Origin: Plasmodium relictum
Taxonomy: Eukaryota; Apicomplexa; Aconoidasida; Haemosporida; Plasmodiidae
Length of the DNA stretch: 64,000 nucleotides
Assembly: GCF_900005765.1 (NCBI RefSeq)
Contig: NC_041684.1
Location: 404,889-468,888, forward strand
Direction: 5' to 3'
Positions 52,554 through 64,000 of the stretch are shown piece by piece; position 1 is the first letter of the stretch, and the number at the start of each line of letters is the position of its first letter. A program made the position numbers and the translations under genes. The notes under the pieces were generated by a model. The model was given only the letters and a program-made list of their open reading frames with translations, was not told the DNA's origin and did no database searches.

Positions 52554-54373
52554 GTATAATAATTTTATTCATAAAAATAAAATTTATTTTCCTTGCATTA
52601 TATGTATAACCACAAAAGATATTAAAGCATATATATAAATATTTATATACGAAATTATAAGAAAAAAAAAAAAAAAATTCAACCAATTATGATGCAGAAT
52701 ATTTCGTGGAGTATATAACAAAATATTTTACAATAATTTTAGAATTGCAACAAATATAAAAATAAAAATATATTTTGTACACACAATTTTTGTAATACTT
52801 TTATAATAATGCAATGATTTATTGATTTATATTTTATAATAACAATAAAAATATATAAGTATTCATTACATAATTGAGAAAAAAAAAATTGAAATACAAA
52901 AATCTTTAGTGCATATAAAATTTTTTTTTTTTTCGAACATTCATATTTTTAATGAAGAAAAAAAAAAAAAAAAATAATATTTATACGTTTATATATATAC
53001 ATAAAAAAAAAATTATAAAATACCTTTATGCACATGTATTTTTTTTTTTTTTTTTTATATTTTTATATATGTCTTTTAATTTTGCACTGTTTTTTTTAAA
53101 ATTTATTGTTTAAAAATATTTTGTATACAAGGTATTTTATTTTTTTAATATTGTTATTATTTTTTTTCTTTTAAGATAATCAGATTTTTTCTATTTAATT
53201 TTTTTTTTTTTATATAATTTATAAGAAAGGAATACTCTTATATTTGTAGCATAGTTCACTTTTTATCTATTAAATATTCTGTTTTCTTTTTCTCTTTTTT
53301 TTTAATTTTTTAGAACATCTAAATATATGGTATAATTAAATTATTCTTTTTTTTTAAGTATAATACATTTAATAATATAAATAAATTATTTTGAAAAAAA
53401 AATACTTTTTTAAAAAAAAGAAAAAGAAAAAGAAAAAAAAATTAATAATACACAATTTATTTAATACTAAAATATTAGAATTACTTAGGGATTGTTTCTA
53501 AAGTAATAGAGAATTGTTGAATATATATATATATAACTATTTTAACTATACAGATATATAAATTTATTATTTTTAATCTTATATAATTTTTTTATTAATA
53601 CAAATTAATAATTAATTTTATATATCTATGTATTAACAATTTTATTCTATTACGAAGATATCATTAAAAATACAAAAAAAAAAGAAATTAATAAAAATAT
53701 CTTTTATATAATATAAAAAAAATTAACTCTTGCACATTTTTCTTTCTTTTTTAATATTTATGCTCAAAGAAATATTTAATTTTGTAAATGACAAATTAAT
53801 AGATAGGTATTAAAGATACAAAATGATTTAAAACTTTCTATTTTTATTTAATTTTATACATTTTATTTCTATTATAGAAATTTTCTCTGCTATTGCTTTT
53901 AAAAATGAATAGGAATATTTTCTAATTCCAAAATATTAAAAAAGAAATATATTCTCTTATTATCTTCTTTATCATACCAAACATTTTACAATAAATATTA
54001 TTAACTAAAATTTTTTTTATTTATTTCTTCTTTTATTTCCAATATCTCATTTATACAATATTTGAAGCTAATTTAAATTTTACAGTATTTAAAAAAAAAA
54101 TTAAATTGTTAATTTTTAATAGTGTCTTTTCAAATATAATAAAAATATTAAAAATAGAAAAATATTACTTAAAAAAATAATTACACAGGAAAAAAAAAAA
54201 AAGAATTTCATGAAAGTAAAAGAGAAGTAAAAAACATATAAAAAAAAAAAAAAACACATTTATAAAATGCAAAATAAAATAACAACTCTTAATTTTTATT
54301 ATTAATAAAGAAATAAATTCATATAAATACATAAAGCTATGTATATATTTTTTATTAATATATTTTCAAAAAA
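52554..54373. other. Intergenic between nPrx and RPB7
   Basis: 1.8 kb between two minus-strand genes; contains the nPrx promoter and the RPB7 3' end. Very long A and T runs. No exon, RNA gene or motif I can support. Confidence 0.55.
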
Positions 54374-55040
54374 TTACATAACTTGTAACGTACTAGATTC
54401 TATGCATCCAAGATATTCATTATTTATGGTAGCAATAGCAAACATATTGGATAAGTCGTAGCGTATACCTTGTAATTTTATTCGAACAGCTGTTTGTGGT
54501 TTTATATTATAATCTCCTGAAGAAAAGCATGGGTAATGAGCATCTTCTGCATATTCAAAACATTTTGGAATAGCAGTCCTTGAAATAAAAATTTTTAATG
54601 GTCCTGCTTGAGCAAAAAAACCTAGTTTATTTACATCTGTAACAATAGCATCTAATACCTAAAAAAAAAGAAAAAATTCATATAAATATATATTTTTATT
54701 TAAATTTGATTTTTTTTTTTTTTTTTATTTGTATATAATTTCTTTTTTTTTATGATTTTTCATATGAATTATTATTATATTTTAAATTTACTTCATCTTT
54801 AAATGGTTTAAAAACAATAGCTTGATATTTAACCCTAACAACAATCATTCCTGTTCCATCTTGTACTCTTCCGGGTTCATTATGAATTATTCTAATTACA
54901 CAAATTATATATCCATATTTAGCATTACACTGTCCTTCAACACTATTTCTTAACATATCTTCTATACATTGCTGATATCTTGGTCCTAATTGGCTAGGTT
55001 TTATGGTTACATTTTTCCATTCTTCAATGACAAAATACAT
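54374..55040 (-). CDS. RPB7: RNA polymerase II subunit RPB7
   Basis: Two exons, 55040-54792 and 54658-54374, joined in phase 0 (GTAAAT donor, TTAG acceptor) give 177 residues, the usual RPB7 size. Exon 1 is the N-terminal RNP-like domain: the start MYFVIEEWKN, then SVEGQCNAKYGYIICVI and VKYQAIVFKPFKDE, matching the family's 'EG.C..KYG' and 'VKYKAIVFRPFKGE' blocks. Exon 2 is the OB-fold: VLDAIVTDVNKLGFFAQAG, then FISR, and the C-terminal NNEYLG box. With RPB4 it forms the stalk that clamps the polymerase and binds nascent RNA. The C-terminal YLG and spacing favour RPB7 over the Pol III paralogue RPC25. Confidence 0.92.
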
Positions 55041-55762
55041 TTTAAACTATAATTATTTATATTTTGTTTTTCTTTTTTTATAAGTAATAATTCTTTTTTT
55101 TTTTTTTTTTCTTTTTTCTTTTTTCTGCTTTATTATCAAAATTTTTTTTTTTTTTTTCCTATTAGAAAATTTTCTTATCAATCATATTTCAAGTAAATTG
55201 ATGAATATGTAAAAATATATATTATATTTTACTATTTAATGACTTCAAAAACATATATTTTAATTTTTAAATATTTTATAATTTAAATACATATTTTAAT
55301 TAAAAAAATACAATTTATTTTAAAAATATTTCTTAGTTTAAATTGGAATATTTTAAAATTATATTTATACTTTCAAAAAAATTGATACATATATTTTGTA
55401 TTTGAAAAATTTAGAAAAATTATATTTTTTTTTTCCAAATTATTCCATGTTGTTGTTATAATGAATATATATTTACATTTATAACCTTAACATCATTATC
55501 ATTTTATAAAGATAAAAAAAAAATTTTTTTTATATTTTTTAGTATTTATAAATCTTAAAAAAAATCAAAATTTTGAAGTTATTACAATTCAATTTTAAAT
55601 TATATATAAATATTTATTTTTAATTTTATATATACTAAATAATAAATACATGCTTAATATTATTTTATTCCTTAAATTTTTTTTTTTATGTTTTAAAGAA
55701 AAATAAATAAATACATATATAAGATATATGTATACATAATCCCTATTATATTTTTCAGAGCT
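55041..55762. promoter_or_regulatory. Divergent promoter between RPB7 and a 62-residue gene
   Basis: 722 bp with T-run and A-run DNA. A TATTTTTCAG acceptor-like end lies four bases before the ATG of the right-hand gene, suggesting a 5' UTR intron. No other motif seen. Confidence 0.45.
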
Positions 55763-55951
55763 ATGAGTATCACAGCTGGAAAGTGTTGTAAATATATTAG
55801 AAAATATTTCACAAATGGATTACGTAAAAATGCTTTACCTTATTTTATGTATTGTAAAAATAAACCATTTCTTATGAATCCAAAATTAATACAAAAATAT
55901 TCTTTAGATAATGTACCAAGAAATGTTATAAATAGGTTATATAAAAAATAA
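55763..55951 (+). CDS. Small basic protein, 62 residues
   Basis: The frame starts MSITAGKCCKYIRKYFTNGL and ends LYKK, with four Cys and Met spread through a basic body. Base composition is well below background AT. The ATG sits four bases after a TTTTTTCAG-type acceptor, which fits a spliced 5' UTR; an upstream coding exon is not visible but possible. The basic, Cys-containing, compact sequence is reminiscent of small mitochondrial ribosomal or respiratory complex subunits, but I recognise no family. No membrane segment. It converges on SPO11. Confidence 0.6.
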   Translation: MSITAGKCCKYIRKYFTNGLRKNALPYFMYCKNKPFLMNPKLIQKYSLDNVPRNVINRLYKK

Positions 55952-56299
55952 TAAAAATATCAACAATATTTTAATCGAGTTTTATTTTTAAAATTCCTTT
56001 TTTCTTTTTAAAATTACATTATAGGTATATACAAGATAAAAGAAGATTGAAGAGTGATAATATGTAAAAATTGAATAAAAATAAATAATATTCAAAAAGT
56101 ATATAAGATTTTATTCTCGAATGAATATGCCATTAATATTTTTTAAATTACCAAAAGAATAGAAAATGATAAAAGTACTCAATATTTTTTTTCAATAATA
56201 AGTAAACACACATACAAAACATTTAAATTATTATAAAAACTTTAAGGAGATAAAAAAAAAAAAAAAAAATATTTAATATATAGATGTTCATTAAACTCT
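55952..56299. other. Short convergent spacer
   Basis: About 350 bp of AT-rich sequence between the small plus-strand gene and the SPO11 3' end. No gene seen. Confidence 0.6.
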
Positions 56300-56852
56300 T
56301 TATATTAACCATTGTTTTCTTAGAATTTTCAATATTAAATATTTTTTAATAAAAAATTCCATTCCTAAATATTCTATTGCTTCTATTTCAAATTTATAGT
56401 TCATTTTTTTCATTTCACAAACTTCTTTTCTAATTTTAGAATTATAGTTTAAATTTTTGTCTTCTAATAAATTTCTTATTACGTTTTTTTCTTTTTTAGT
56501 TAATACTAACAGTGACTCTTTTGGAAACAATCCAATATCTTCTGAACACATACCAATCCATTTTATATTTTTGCAAGAATATATAGAATCTTCATTTGCT
56601 GAATTCCCTTCTTTATATGTTAGATAAATTCTAATACCGTAAGGATCATAATCCCCAACATAAGCACACTATATAAATAAATATAAGATACATTGTAAAT
56701 GTTTCTGAAAAGATAAATAAATTATTTCACATATTTTAATCAAATAGTTACTTCTAAATTAAATAAGACCATAAGTTGGTAAAGAATTTTTCTTGTTGCA
56801 AAATCAGGAAATCCTTTTCCAGTTATTAAAATGCAAGGAAGAATCTGAAAAT

Positions 56853-56887
<35 letters not shown>

Positions 56888-58198
56888 AATTAGGATTTTT
56901 TTTTTTTTCTAAAAAATTCCGGTATACATTCCAAATTTTGTGTTGGCAAAGTTTTTGATAAAGAGAATATTTTTCAACGACCAATATGTAATGAGCTGAG
57001 GTATCAATTTTATCAACATTTAAAAGATACTCATTAATCATTAAACCGTTGTCTAAAATTTTAAACAAAAAAATGTTTAAATATTTTTAATCCTTTTAAT
57101 GCTATATTAGTAATTTTTTATATTAATTTTTATTGTTATATATATATATTATTTTCTTTTTAAACAAAAATTTTTCCAAATTATTTATTTACTCATTTCA
57201 CTCAGACTTAAAATTTCATTGTTTTTTTTAAGTACCAGTAGCCCAGCTATGCATCCTATATATATAATAAAATATACATAAATTAGAACTTATGAATATA
57301 ATATTTGTGAAGAAAAAACATTAAATAATAAAACAATTAAAAAGTATAAAATAATTTAATTAGTTTATTTTTTATTTATATAAATAGAAACAATAAAATT
57401 AAATAATAGAAAGAAGATACATATTCTTAAGTACATTAAAAAAAAATTTTTAAAAAAACCTTTTTCTGATGCATATATGTTTAATGTTGATCTCGGAAAA
57501 CCTAAAATATTACAAACCTCCTAAAAATTATTAATAAATACGTTTATCTTTTATTTTTATTTCTTTTGTCTTTTTTTAATATTTTTTTTTTTTTTTTATA
57601 TATTTGCAATTTATTAATTTAACTTTTATATGCCTATTAGTTTGAGTTTGCTTATAGAATACATTATAAAGTTTGTAATAAATTTCTCTTTGTGTGCAAC
57701 TCTTATCCTTTATATTAAAGTTTTAAATGATAAAAAAAAAAAAAAGATGTTATATATAATTTTAAGATATTATGGCTGCTGAATTTAAAATATAGGAAAA
57801 TATTCAAAAATAGTTATATAAATAATGTTATGCAAAAAAAACCTGAATAATCATGTTGTTTATTAATTCCACAACTGAGAGAGCTGATAATAAATACAAA
57901 ATAAAATGATAATAGATAAATAACGTAATAAAAAAAAATATATATTTATTTACTTCTGCATAATCTAATTAGTTTTTTATCGAAAAGGTTACTAGAATAA
58001 TTTTTATCTAAATTATTTTTAAATATATCAACATTAATATTTAACAACCAAGAAATTATTTGTAGAACAAAATCTTCAATAGCTGTAAAAAAATTACATA
58101 ATATTTTTTTTTAAAATTTATCTTTATTAAAAAAAAGAAAAGAAAAATTTTTAACCATCAAAAATTTTATTTTTATCAATGAATTTATAAGTTATCAT
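56300..58198 (-). CDS. SPO11: SPO11, meiotic DNA double-strand-break topoisomerase VI-A-like protein
   Basis: No long frame exists; I rebuilt nine exons: 58198-58156, 58082-57954, 57883-57843, 57707-57624, 57520-57460, 57255-57193, 57052-56928, 56844-56752 and 56668-56300. All introns are GT..AG and the joined frame is 1008 nt (335 residues). Residues 77-82 (QREIYY) match the SPO11 active site, whose tyrosine (likely Tyr82) joins covalently to DNA. Then come EVCNILGFPRSTLNIYASEKG, a GCIAG hinge, Glu167 in LVVEKYS and the Toprim pair Asp219/Asp221 in GDYDPYG that bind Mg2+. TGKGFPDFATRK is another family block. It starts meiotic recombination, and in malaria parasites that occurs after fertilisation in the mosquito. 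Exon 3's start (CTCTCTCAG versus a later AG) is the least certain junction. Confidence 0.87.
56854..56882. repeat. (TA)n inside a SPO11 intron
   Basis: Fourteen or so TA units in the intron between exons 7 and 8. It does not touch the splice sites that I propose. Confidence 0.85.
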
Positions 58199-58460
58199 TT
58201 TTGAGGGATATAAGGTACTTTATTATGTTTTTTAATTCAAAGAAAAGAAAAAAAATTAACAAAAACAATTTTTATAAAGAATAATTTTTAAATTTATAAA
58301 AAAAAAAAGAGTAAAAGGCAATATGAAAGAAGAAAGTTAATAAAACTTAATACATTCTAAAAAATTTTTAATGTATATACAACTCTTAAATGAAATTGAA
58401 AAAAAAAAAAAGAGGAATTAATATTATTATTATAATTATTCCTAATATTATTATTATGTA
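58199..58460. other. Spacer between SPO11 and centrin-3
   Basis: About 260 bp between the SPO11 start and the centrin-3 stop, both on the minus strand, with a small ATT-rich stretch. The SPO11 promoter must be here or overlap the centrin-3 3' UTR. Confidence 0.5.
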
Positions 58461-59640
58461 TTAATAAAGACTTGTTTGCTTCATTATGCTTAAAAATTCT
58501 TCTTGACTAATTTCTCCGTCCATATCTTTATCAAACTCATCAATCATGGCTTGTAATTCATCATCAGACAAATTCTCTCCCTATAAATTTTAATTAAGAT
58601 TAATTTTAAAACATTTTTAAAAATAATACTAAGAAGTAATTAATATAGTATTTTTTTTTTTTTTAAATATCTTACTAGTTCTCTAGAAACTCTTCTTAAA
58701 TTTTTTAAGGATATTTTTCCTATAGAGAAAAAAAAAAAAAATAATAAAATAATAAAATAATTGAATTAAAATTTTGATATATTTTAAAATTAAATTAGTA
58801 AAATATTTTTTCTCAAATAAGAATGTAAATAATTTTAACTTAAACTTCTATATTATACTTTGTTATTATTATAAATTACCTGTATCATCATCATCAAATA
58901 ATTTGAAAGCTTTTATTATTTCTTCTGTTGGGTCTCTTTCACTGATTTTTTGAGTCACTATAAAAAAAAAAAAAAATTAATAAATGAAATTATATTTGGC
59001 TATTTTATAAATAGTATTTTTTTTTTTTTTTTTACTAATATCTAAAAAATCATTATAGTCAATGTGCCCAGAATTTGATTTATCATATTCTCTCATTAAT
59101 TCTATAACATCAGCTTTTTTTACATCAAAACCGAGAGCTCTTATAGCAACCTTATAGAAAGAACATAAAATAGTAAAAAAATTAATATGGTCATGTCATA
59201 TTTAAGAATATCCAGTGAATATATAAAAAGCACATAATTTTAATGACAGAAAAAATTAAAATATCATTATAATCATTTATATATTTTCATATTTTAAGGA
59301 TTAAATTTAACAAAAAAAAAAAAAAATAAAACATAAATTTACATATAATACAAAATATTGCTTTTTCTTTTTTTTTTTTTTTTTTTTGCTTTGAATAAAT
59401 ATCAGGAAAGAGAAAGTGCAATTCACAATATTGAAATAAATATATAAAATTTAATACTTTAAGCTCATGATAATCTATTTTTCCTGTTTTTTCTGTATCA
59501 AATAGATCAAAAGCTTCCTTTATTTCATTTTTTTGCTCATCTGTTATTTCGTTTCTTCCTCTTCTTCTATTACTACTTATAGGTCTATTGGCTATTGCTC
59601 TTGGTGTAAAGTTTACACCTTCACTTTTTCTATTTATCAT
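58461..59640 (-). CDS. CEN3: Centrin-3, EF-hand protein of spindle poles/basal structures
   Basis: Five exons, 59640-59458, 59150-59036, 58957-58880, 58719-58676 and 58580-58461, with phases 0, 1, 1 and 0 and all GT..AG, encode 179 residues, the size I recall for Plasmodium centrin-3. Four EF-hand units are visible: loop 1 at 48-59 ([12 protein letters not shown]), loop 2 at 84-95 (ends Asp), loop 3 at 121-132 (DDDDTGKISLKN, whose last position is Asn, not Glu, so it is probably weak) and loop 4 at 157-168 ([12 protein letters not shown]). The N-terminal ~30 residues are basic and unstructured, as in centrins. Centrins mark microtubule-organising centres in schizogony. The first exon is followed by a spliced intron, so an open frame continuing past 59458 is an artefact. 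It lies just upstream of SPO11. Confidence 0.92.
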
Positions 59641-60897
59641 TAGTTTAATAAAAGTAAAAAATTAAAAAAAGATATATATATACATTAAATTATGAAATAC
59701 AATACCAATATTTTTTAAAAATGTAAATAAAGAATAAAATGTGCATTAAATAACTAAATGTAATAAAAGGAAAATAATAGTTGAATTTTTCACTATAATT
59801 ATAAAAAAAATATATATATTATAAAAAAAAAATTATTTTTCAAAAAATAGGAGAGGTTAAAGATTAATTTTATATTAATTATGTAAATATTTATTTCTAT
59901 TCTTGAATGTGTTATGTAATAAAAAAAATATATATGTATATATATTCACTAAATAAAAATATAATAATAATTATTTTTAAGAAAATGCTTACTTTTAAAA
60001 ATATTTTAAATTATTAAGAATTTTATTTCATTTATATAAAATAAATTATTATAAATAATGACAAAAATTTATATATACAAAATTTATATATTTTAAATAA
60101 AAAAATAAATGTATTCAAAAAGTAAATTTTAAAAGATACTTTATAAAAATGTTCAATTAAAAATTGAGCATTTATATGAAAATAAAAGTCTTCTAAATTG
60201 TAACTTCATAATAAAAACGCTTTAAATGTATGAAAATATGAATAAATATTAACCATATGAAATAAAAAAATATTTTATCCTTTATAATAAAAATATTGAA
60301 AATACCATAAGAAAGGGGATTTCTTTTAAAAAATTTGAAAATACACTTTTTTTTTAAAATACGATTAAACTACTTAAACTATATAAATATATATACCTAT
60401 GCTTTTTTTAATATTATTTTTATTTTATTATTTTTTCCTATTAAATTTATTATATTCAATTTTTTATAACACAAAATATTACGATAATTTTATCCTTTTT
60501 TATTTTTGTTATTTTAAGACAGTTTAAAAAAAAAAAAAAAAAATAGAGGCATATGTAACTATCTCCAATGGTTCCTTTGTATTCTTATTATATAAAATGA
60601 TATATTGATATTTTATAATATTCTAATTTCTCTTTTTATATATTATTTTTTATAATTAAGATTTTTTTTTTTTTTAATAACTTATTTTTACAATTTATTT
60701 TTAAATTTTTTTTCATGAACATTTAGAAAAAAAAAAAGAAAAAGAAAAAAAAAATATGGACAAAATTTTCTGAATTATTCATAAAAAAATGAAAAAAATA
60801 TGCATTAATTAAAATATATAATTTTGCTCATTTGTTTTGTTTCTTTCCTTTTTATTATGTTTTATTTTATTTATTTATTTTATAATTTATCTATTTT
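59641..60897. other. Intergenic between centrin-3 and RPL3
   Basis: About 1.26 kb between two minus-strand genes; A/T runs only. No gene, RNA gene or motif seen; the centrin-3 promoter lies here. Confidence 0.55.
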
Positions 60898-62058
60898 TTA
60901 AGCTTTTATATCTTTTTTTAAAGGTCCATAATATTTAGTTTTTTCTTCACTAGTCTGAAATCTTCCATGACCAATTTTTGATGAAGTATCAATAAATTTC
61001 AATGTTACTTGTGATAAAGCTTCTCTTGAAACTTGAGGTAGTAAAGTTTTTCTTAATGTGATAGGTCTTTTTTTTGTTCCAGCTACACATCCTTTTAATA
61101 AAATAAAATCTTCATTTACAATACCATAGTGAGGAAATCCACCCATTGGTGTGATTTTCTTTTCAGTTATATCAGCATCAGTTGATGCATTATTTTTATC
61201 TTTTCTTAAACCTATTCTGTAAATTTTTTTGTTTCTTTCTGTTCTATGAAAATAACCTTTTTGTCCATGTCTTGGAATTTGAAACTGAACTCTTGCTGGA
61301 TGCCATGCACCAATACATGCTACCTTTCTTAATCCTCTGTGTGTTTTTCTTGGTAATCTCTTAACTCCATATCTACTAACTACACCTTTTGTACCGTGTC
61401 CTTTCGTTACACTGATAACATCAATCATTTCATTTTCATTAAAAACGGTTGACACTGGTAAATTTTTTTCAAGTAAATCCTTTACAAATTCTATTTTTTC
61501 TTTCATAGTACCTCCATTTATTTGGATTTCCATAATATGTGCTTTTTTCATTCTTAATGGAGTTTTGGAAGGTTGTGTGTGACAAATTGCTCTTAAAACA
61601 GTGCAGTACTTTTCTATTCTCTTGAACAAACATTCTTTTGTTGATTCTGGAACATTTAAAGATTTTGTAAAAGCTTTTTTTTCTGATTTATACCAATTTT
61701 TATAATATCTTCTTCTAAATTCATCAGATACATGATTAGCCCATACGGTACTTAAAATTCTTAAACCTTTTGGTGTTTCTCTGTATCCAACTATTCCTAC
61801 AACAACCATTGGTGCGCATTCAATAATAGTACATGCTTCAACAATTTCTTTTTTGTGTAATTTTGATCCAGGTTTATCTACTTCTCTGACTATATGAGTC
61901 ATTCCTGCCTTATATCCCATAAATGCTGTAAAATGAGGTGGTTTTTCTTTATCATCTTTTGGAAATGATCTTATTTTTCCTCTTAATCTTTTACATCTTT
62001 TTCTAGGTAAAAAACCTAATGAACCATGGCGTGGCCTTTCAAATTTACGATGTGACAT
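60898..62058 (-). CDS. RPL3: 60S ribosomal protein L3 (uL3)
   Basis: A 386-residue single-exon protein, full length for cytosolic uL3. It starts [20 protein letters not shown], the eukaryotic uL3 N-terminus, and carries [45 protein letters not shown] and [13 protein letters not shown], the last two near the region that reaches the peptidyl-transferase centre. The codon use is clearly less AT-biased than most neighbours, fitting high expression. The ATG at 62058 is the first of the frame. Lies downstream of centrin-3 on the same strand, as I recall for P. falciparum. Confidence 0.98.
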   Translation of the reverse strand: MSHRKFERPRHGSLGFLPRKRCKRLRGKIRSFPKDDKEKPPHFTAFMGYKAGMTHIVREVDKPGSKLHKKEIVEACTIIECAPMVVVGIVGYRETPKGLRILSTVWANHVSDEFRRRYYKNWYKSEKKAFTKSLNVPESTKECLFKRIEKYCTVLRAICHTQPSKTPLRMKKAHIMEIQINGGTMKEKIEFVKDLLEKNLPVSTVFNENEMIDVISVTKGHGTKGVVSRYGVKRLPRKTHRGLRKVACIGAWHPARVQFQIPRHGQKGYFHRTERNKKIYRIGLRKDKNNASTDADITEKKITPMGGFPHYGIVNEDFILLKGCVAGTKKRPITLRKTLLPQVSREALSQVTLKFIDTSSKIGHGRFQTSEEKTKYYGPLKKDIKA

Positions 62059-64000
62059 TTTTTATAATAATGTATAAAAATATATATATATATGTGAGAA
62101 TAAACAAAAGAAATATAAAATAAAATACTATATTAAAAAAATATATATATATATTATATTATAATGAAATTCCTATACATAATAACTACATAAAATATAA
62201 AAAATTTTCTATATAAATATTATAAAAAAGTTATATAAAAAATCAATTCATTATAATAAAATATTATAAAAAAAATTATATTTGCATATAAAATTTTTAA
62301 ATTAAAAATAAAAAAAAAATGTTAAAAATGAAAAAATAGTTAAAAACACTTTATATATATATATATATATGTATATACATAAAAATATAAACATGTATTT
62401 TTAATTTTTATATTTGAAAATAAAAATTGATATAAATTAATATATTTGAAAAAAAAAATTTGAAAATAAAAATGTAAATATATATGCATACAAATTTATC
62501 TATACACAAACTGTAGTACTGTAATTTATTTTAATAAATTTTCTCTGTAATTAATTATTATTTTATCCTTTAAATAATTGAAAAGTTATTTTATTTTTTT
62601 TTTTTTATTAATATCATATTAACATAAATATATAAAGTATTATATTCAAATTTATTAGCTTAATGTTATATGAAACATTTTTTTATAAATATATATAAAT
62701 ACGTTTTATCTCTACTATTCTATAATATTTCTTCTTTTTTGTATTGTAGAATGTTTTTTAAAAATTCAAGCATATTTTATTTTTACTGTATATATTTTTT
62801 AACCTTTTAGAGTCTAAAGTGCATCATTTATTATTCACTTCAAAAAAAAAAAAAAAAAAGGAAAAAGAAGAAAAGGAAAAAAGAAAAAAAGAAAAAAAGA
62901 AAAAAAAAATTTATTTTTTTTTTCAACTTTTCATTAAAAAATAAAATTATCAAAAACATTAAAATTAACATTAAATAATTTTATTTGTAATTAAATAGAG
63001 ATTGTTAGGGAAAAAAAAAGGAAATACTATAAAACTTTTAGTGAAGTATATATATAATTTGTTAAAGTATTTGTTTAGTAGTTCATATATTTTTTTTTTT
63101 TATAGACTTTTATAGAAGTTTTTTTTATATTAATTTATTTTATACATGTATATATATATATATAGATATAGATATTTTTTTTATTTAAATATATTAAAAA
63201 AGTAAAGGAAAAAATAATAGAAAATATTTAATTATATTATATTTTTATATTTATGTTATTGAAAGTAATAATAAGTTAGATATATATTTTATATTCATTC
63301 GTGACTTTATAGAAATAATTATATATTTAGTTTTAGTTAAAATTATAGGTAACTTCGTGTACAATCCCTTTATTCTTATGCTTTATCACATTATTCTACT
63401 GAATTTAATAATTAGCATTAAAAAGTACTATTTAGAAATTAAAAAAAAAAGACAAAAAAAAAAAAAATATCCATTATCCTTTTTTTTATTTTAGTATTTA
63501 TTTTATCACTCATTTAATGCTTACTTGTACTATAAATTATATGCACCTCTACTATTTTTAAAAAACATGTCACCTAATTAATTATATAATACAACTTTAT
63601 TGTTTTCATTTAAGCAAACTGCTTCTATTTCTTTATAACTTAAAAAAAAATAAAACTCAAATTTTCTATCTTCAAGGTATTAATAACACCTTATAATAAA
63701 ATAACAAAGAACCCTAATACATTATAAAAAATGTTTAGTCAACTTTATATATATTGTAGCAAATTTTTATTATTACATATTTAACCAAATTGTTATAAAG
63801 AATTCTTATAAATACATTTCTACATTTACAGAAAAAAAAAAAAAAAAAAAAGTGTATTTACACCTAAAAGATATTTTGTTTAATATAAATTATTAATGAA
63901 TACATTTTTAATTACCATGCTCATAATTGTATCTAAATAGTTTCTTCTGAATTCGTTATGAAAAAGAAAAGATATATAAAATAAAATAATTGGATTTTTT
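62059..64000. other. RPL3 upstream region to the window edge
   Basis: 1.94 kb of AT-rich DNA containing the RPL3 promoter. It has a purine-rich tract at ~62838-62911. A short minus-strand piece at ~63914-63950 looks exon-like (after a TTCAG, before a GTAATT) and may be the end of the next gene, which lies mainly outside the window. No RNA gene seen. Confidence 0.5.

Noticed and set aside
58441-59640. Reading the first centrin-3 frame through to 59287 as one exon
   Set aside because: Sequence after DYHELK turns into hydrophobic low-complexity, while splicing at GTATTA restores the EF-hand order.
1-64000. tRNA, rRNA or snRNA genes
   Set aside because: I looked for GC-rich islands and T-loop type words and found none that folds convincingly; a covariance-model search would be needed to be sure.

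Overview
The window is nuclear DNA of a malaria parasite (Plasmodium). The evidence is extreme A+T richness with long A/T homopolymers, short AT-rich GT..AG introns, Lys/Asn-rich proteins with low-complexity inserts, and a set of parasite orthologues in an order I recall from P. falciparum chromosome 10 (nuclear peroxiredoxin, RPB7, SPO11, centrin-3, RPL3). That synteny is from memory and was not searched. The species cannot be fixed by eye; intergenic length and protein expansions fit a very AT-rich lineage.

Layout: 1-9.1 kb holds a truncated minus-strand gene, a three-exon Lys/Glu-rich gene (minus), a five-exon coiled-coil gene (plus) and a THUMP/RlmL-type RNA methyltransferase-like gene (minus). 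9.8-15.3 kb holds a RAD9-like checkpoint clamp gene (plus) converging on a CDC20-type APC/C activator (minus). 16.6-26.2 kb holds a 71-residue membrane protein, a possible small spliced gene, a 2087-residue protein with a 13-residue repeat, and a 48-residue two-exon gene, all minus. 28.3-31.6 kb holds ribosomal protein SA/uS2 (two exons) and a biotin-protein ligase, both plus. 32.9-44.9 kb holds a 2149-residue Asn-rich protein with a possible MATH-like domain, and MPP10, both minus. 46.3-46.7 kb has a candidate small membrane protein. 48.2-49.8 kb is METTL17/Rsm22 (plus). 51.2-62.1 kb holds nuclear peroxiredoxin (three exons), RPB7 (two), a 62-residue protein (plus), SPO11 (nine exons), centrin-3 (five) and RPL3.

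The genes are mostly housekeeping: translation and ribosome assembly (uS2, uL3, MPP10, METTL17), transcription (RPB7), and cell cycle, DNA break or meiosis functions (RAD9, CDC20, SPO11, centrin-3). There are no operons, CRISPR arrays, insertion sequences or tRNA/rRNA genes that I could see. The points most worth a second look are enzymes whose catalytic or cofactor motifs are altered (RlmL-like NPPY motif, METTL17 motif I, biotin-ligase nucleotide loop, one-Cys peroxiredoxin), the possible MATH-like domain, and several very small or multi-exon genes that simple ORF calling misses. I did not find a convincing wholly new biological system.
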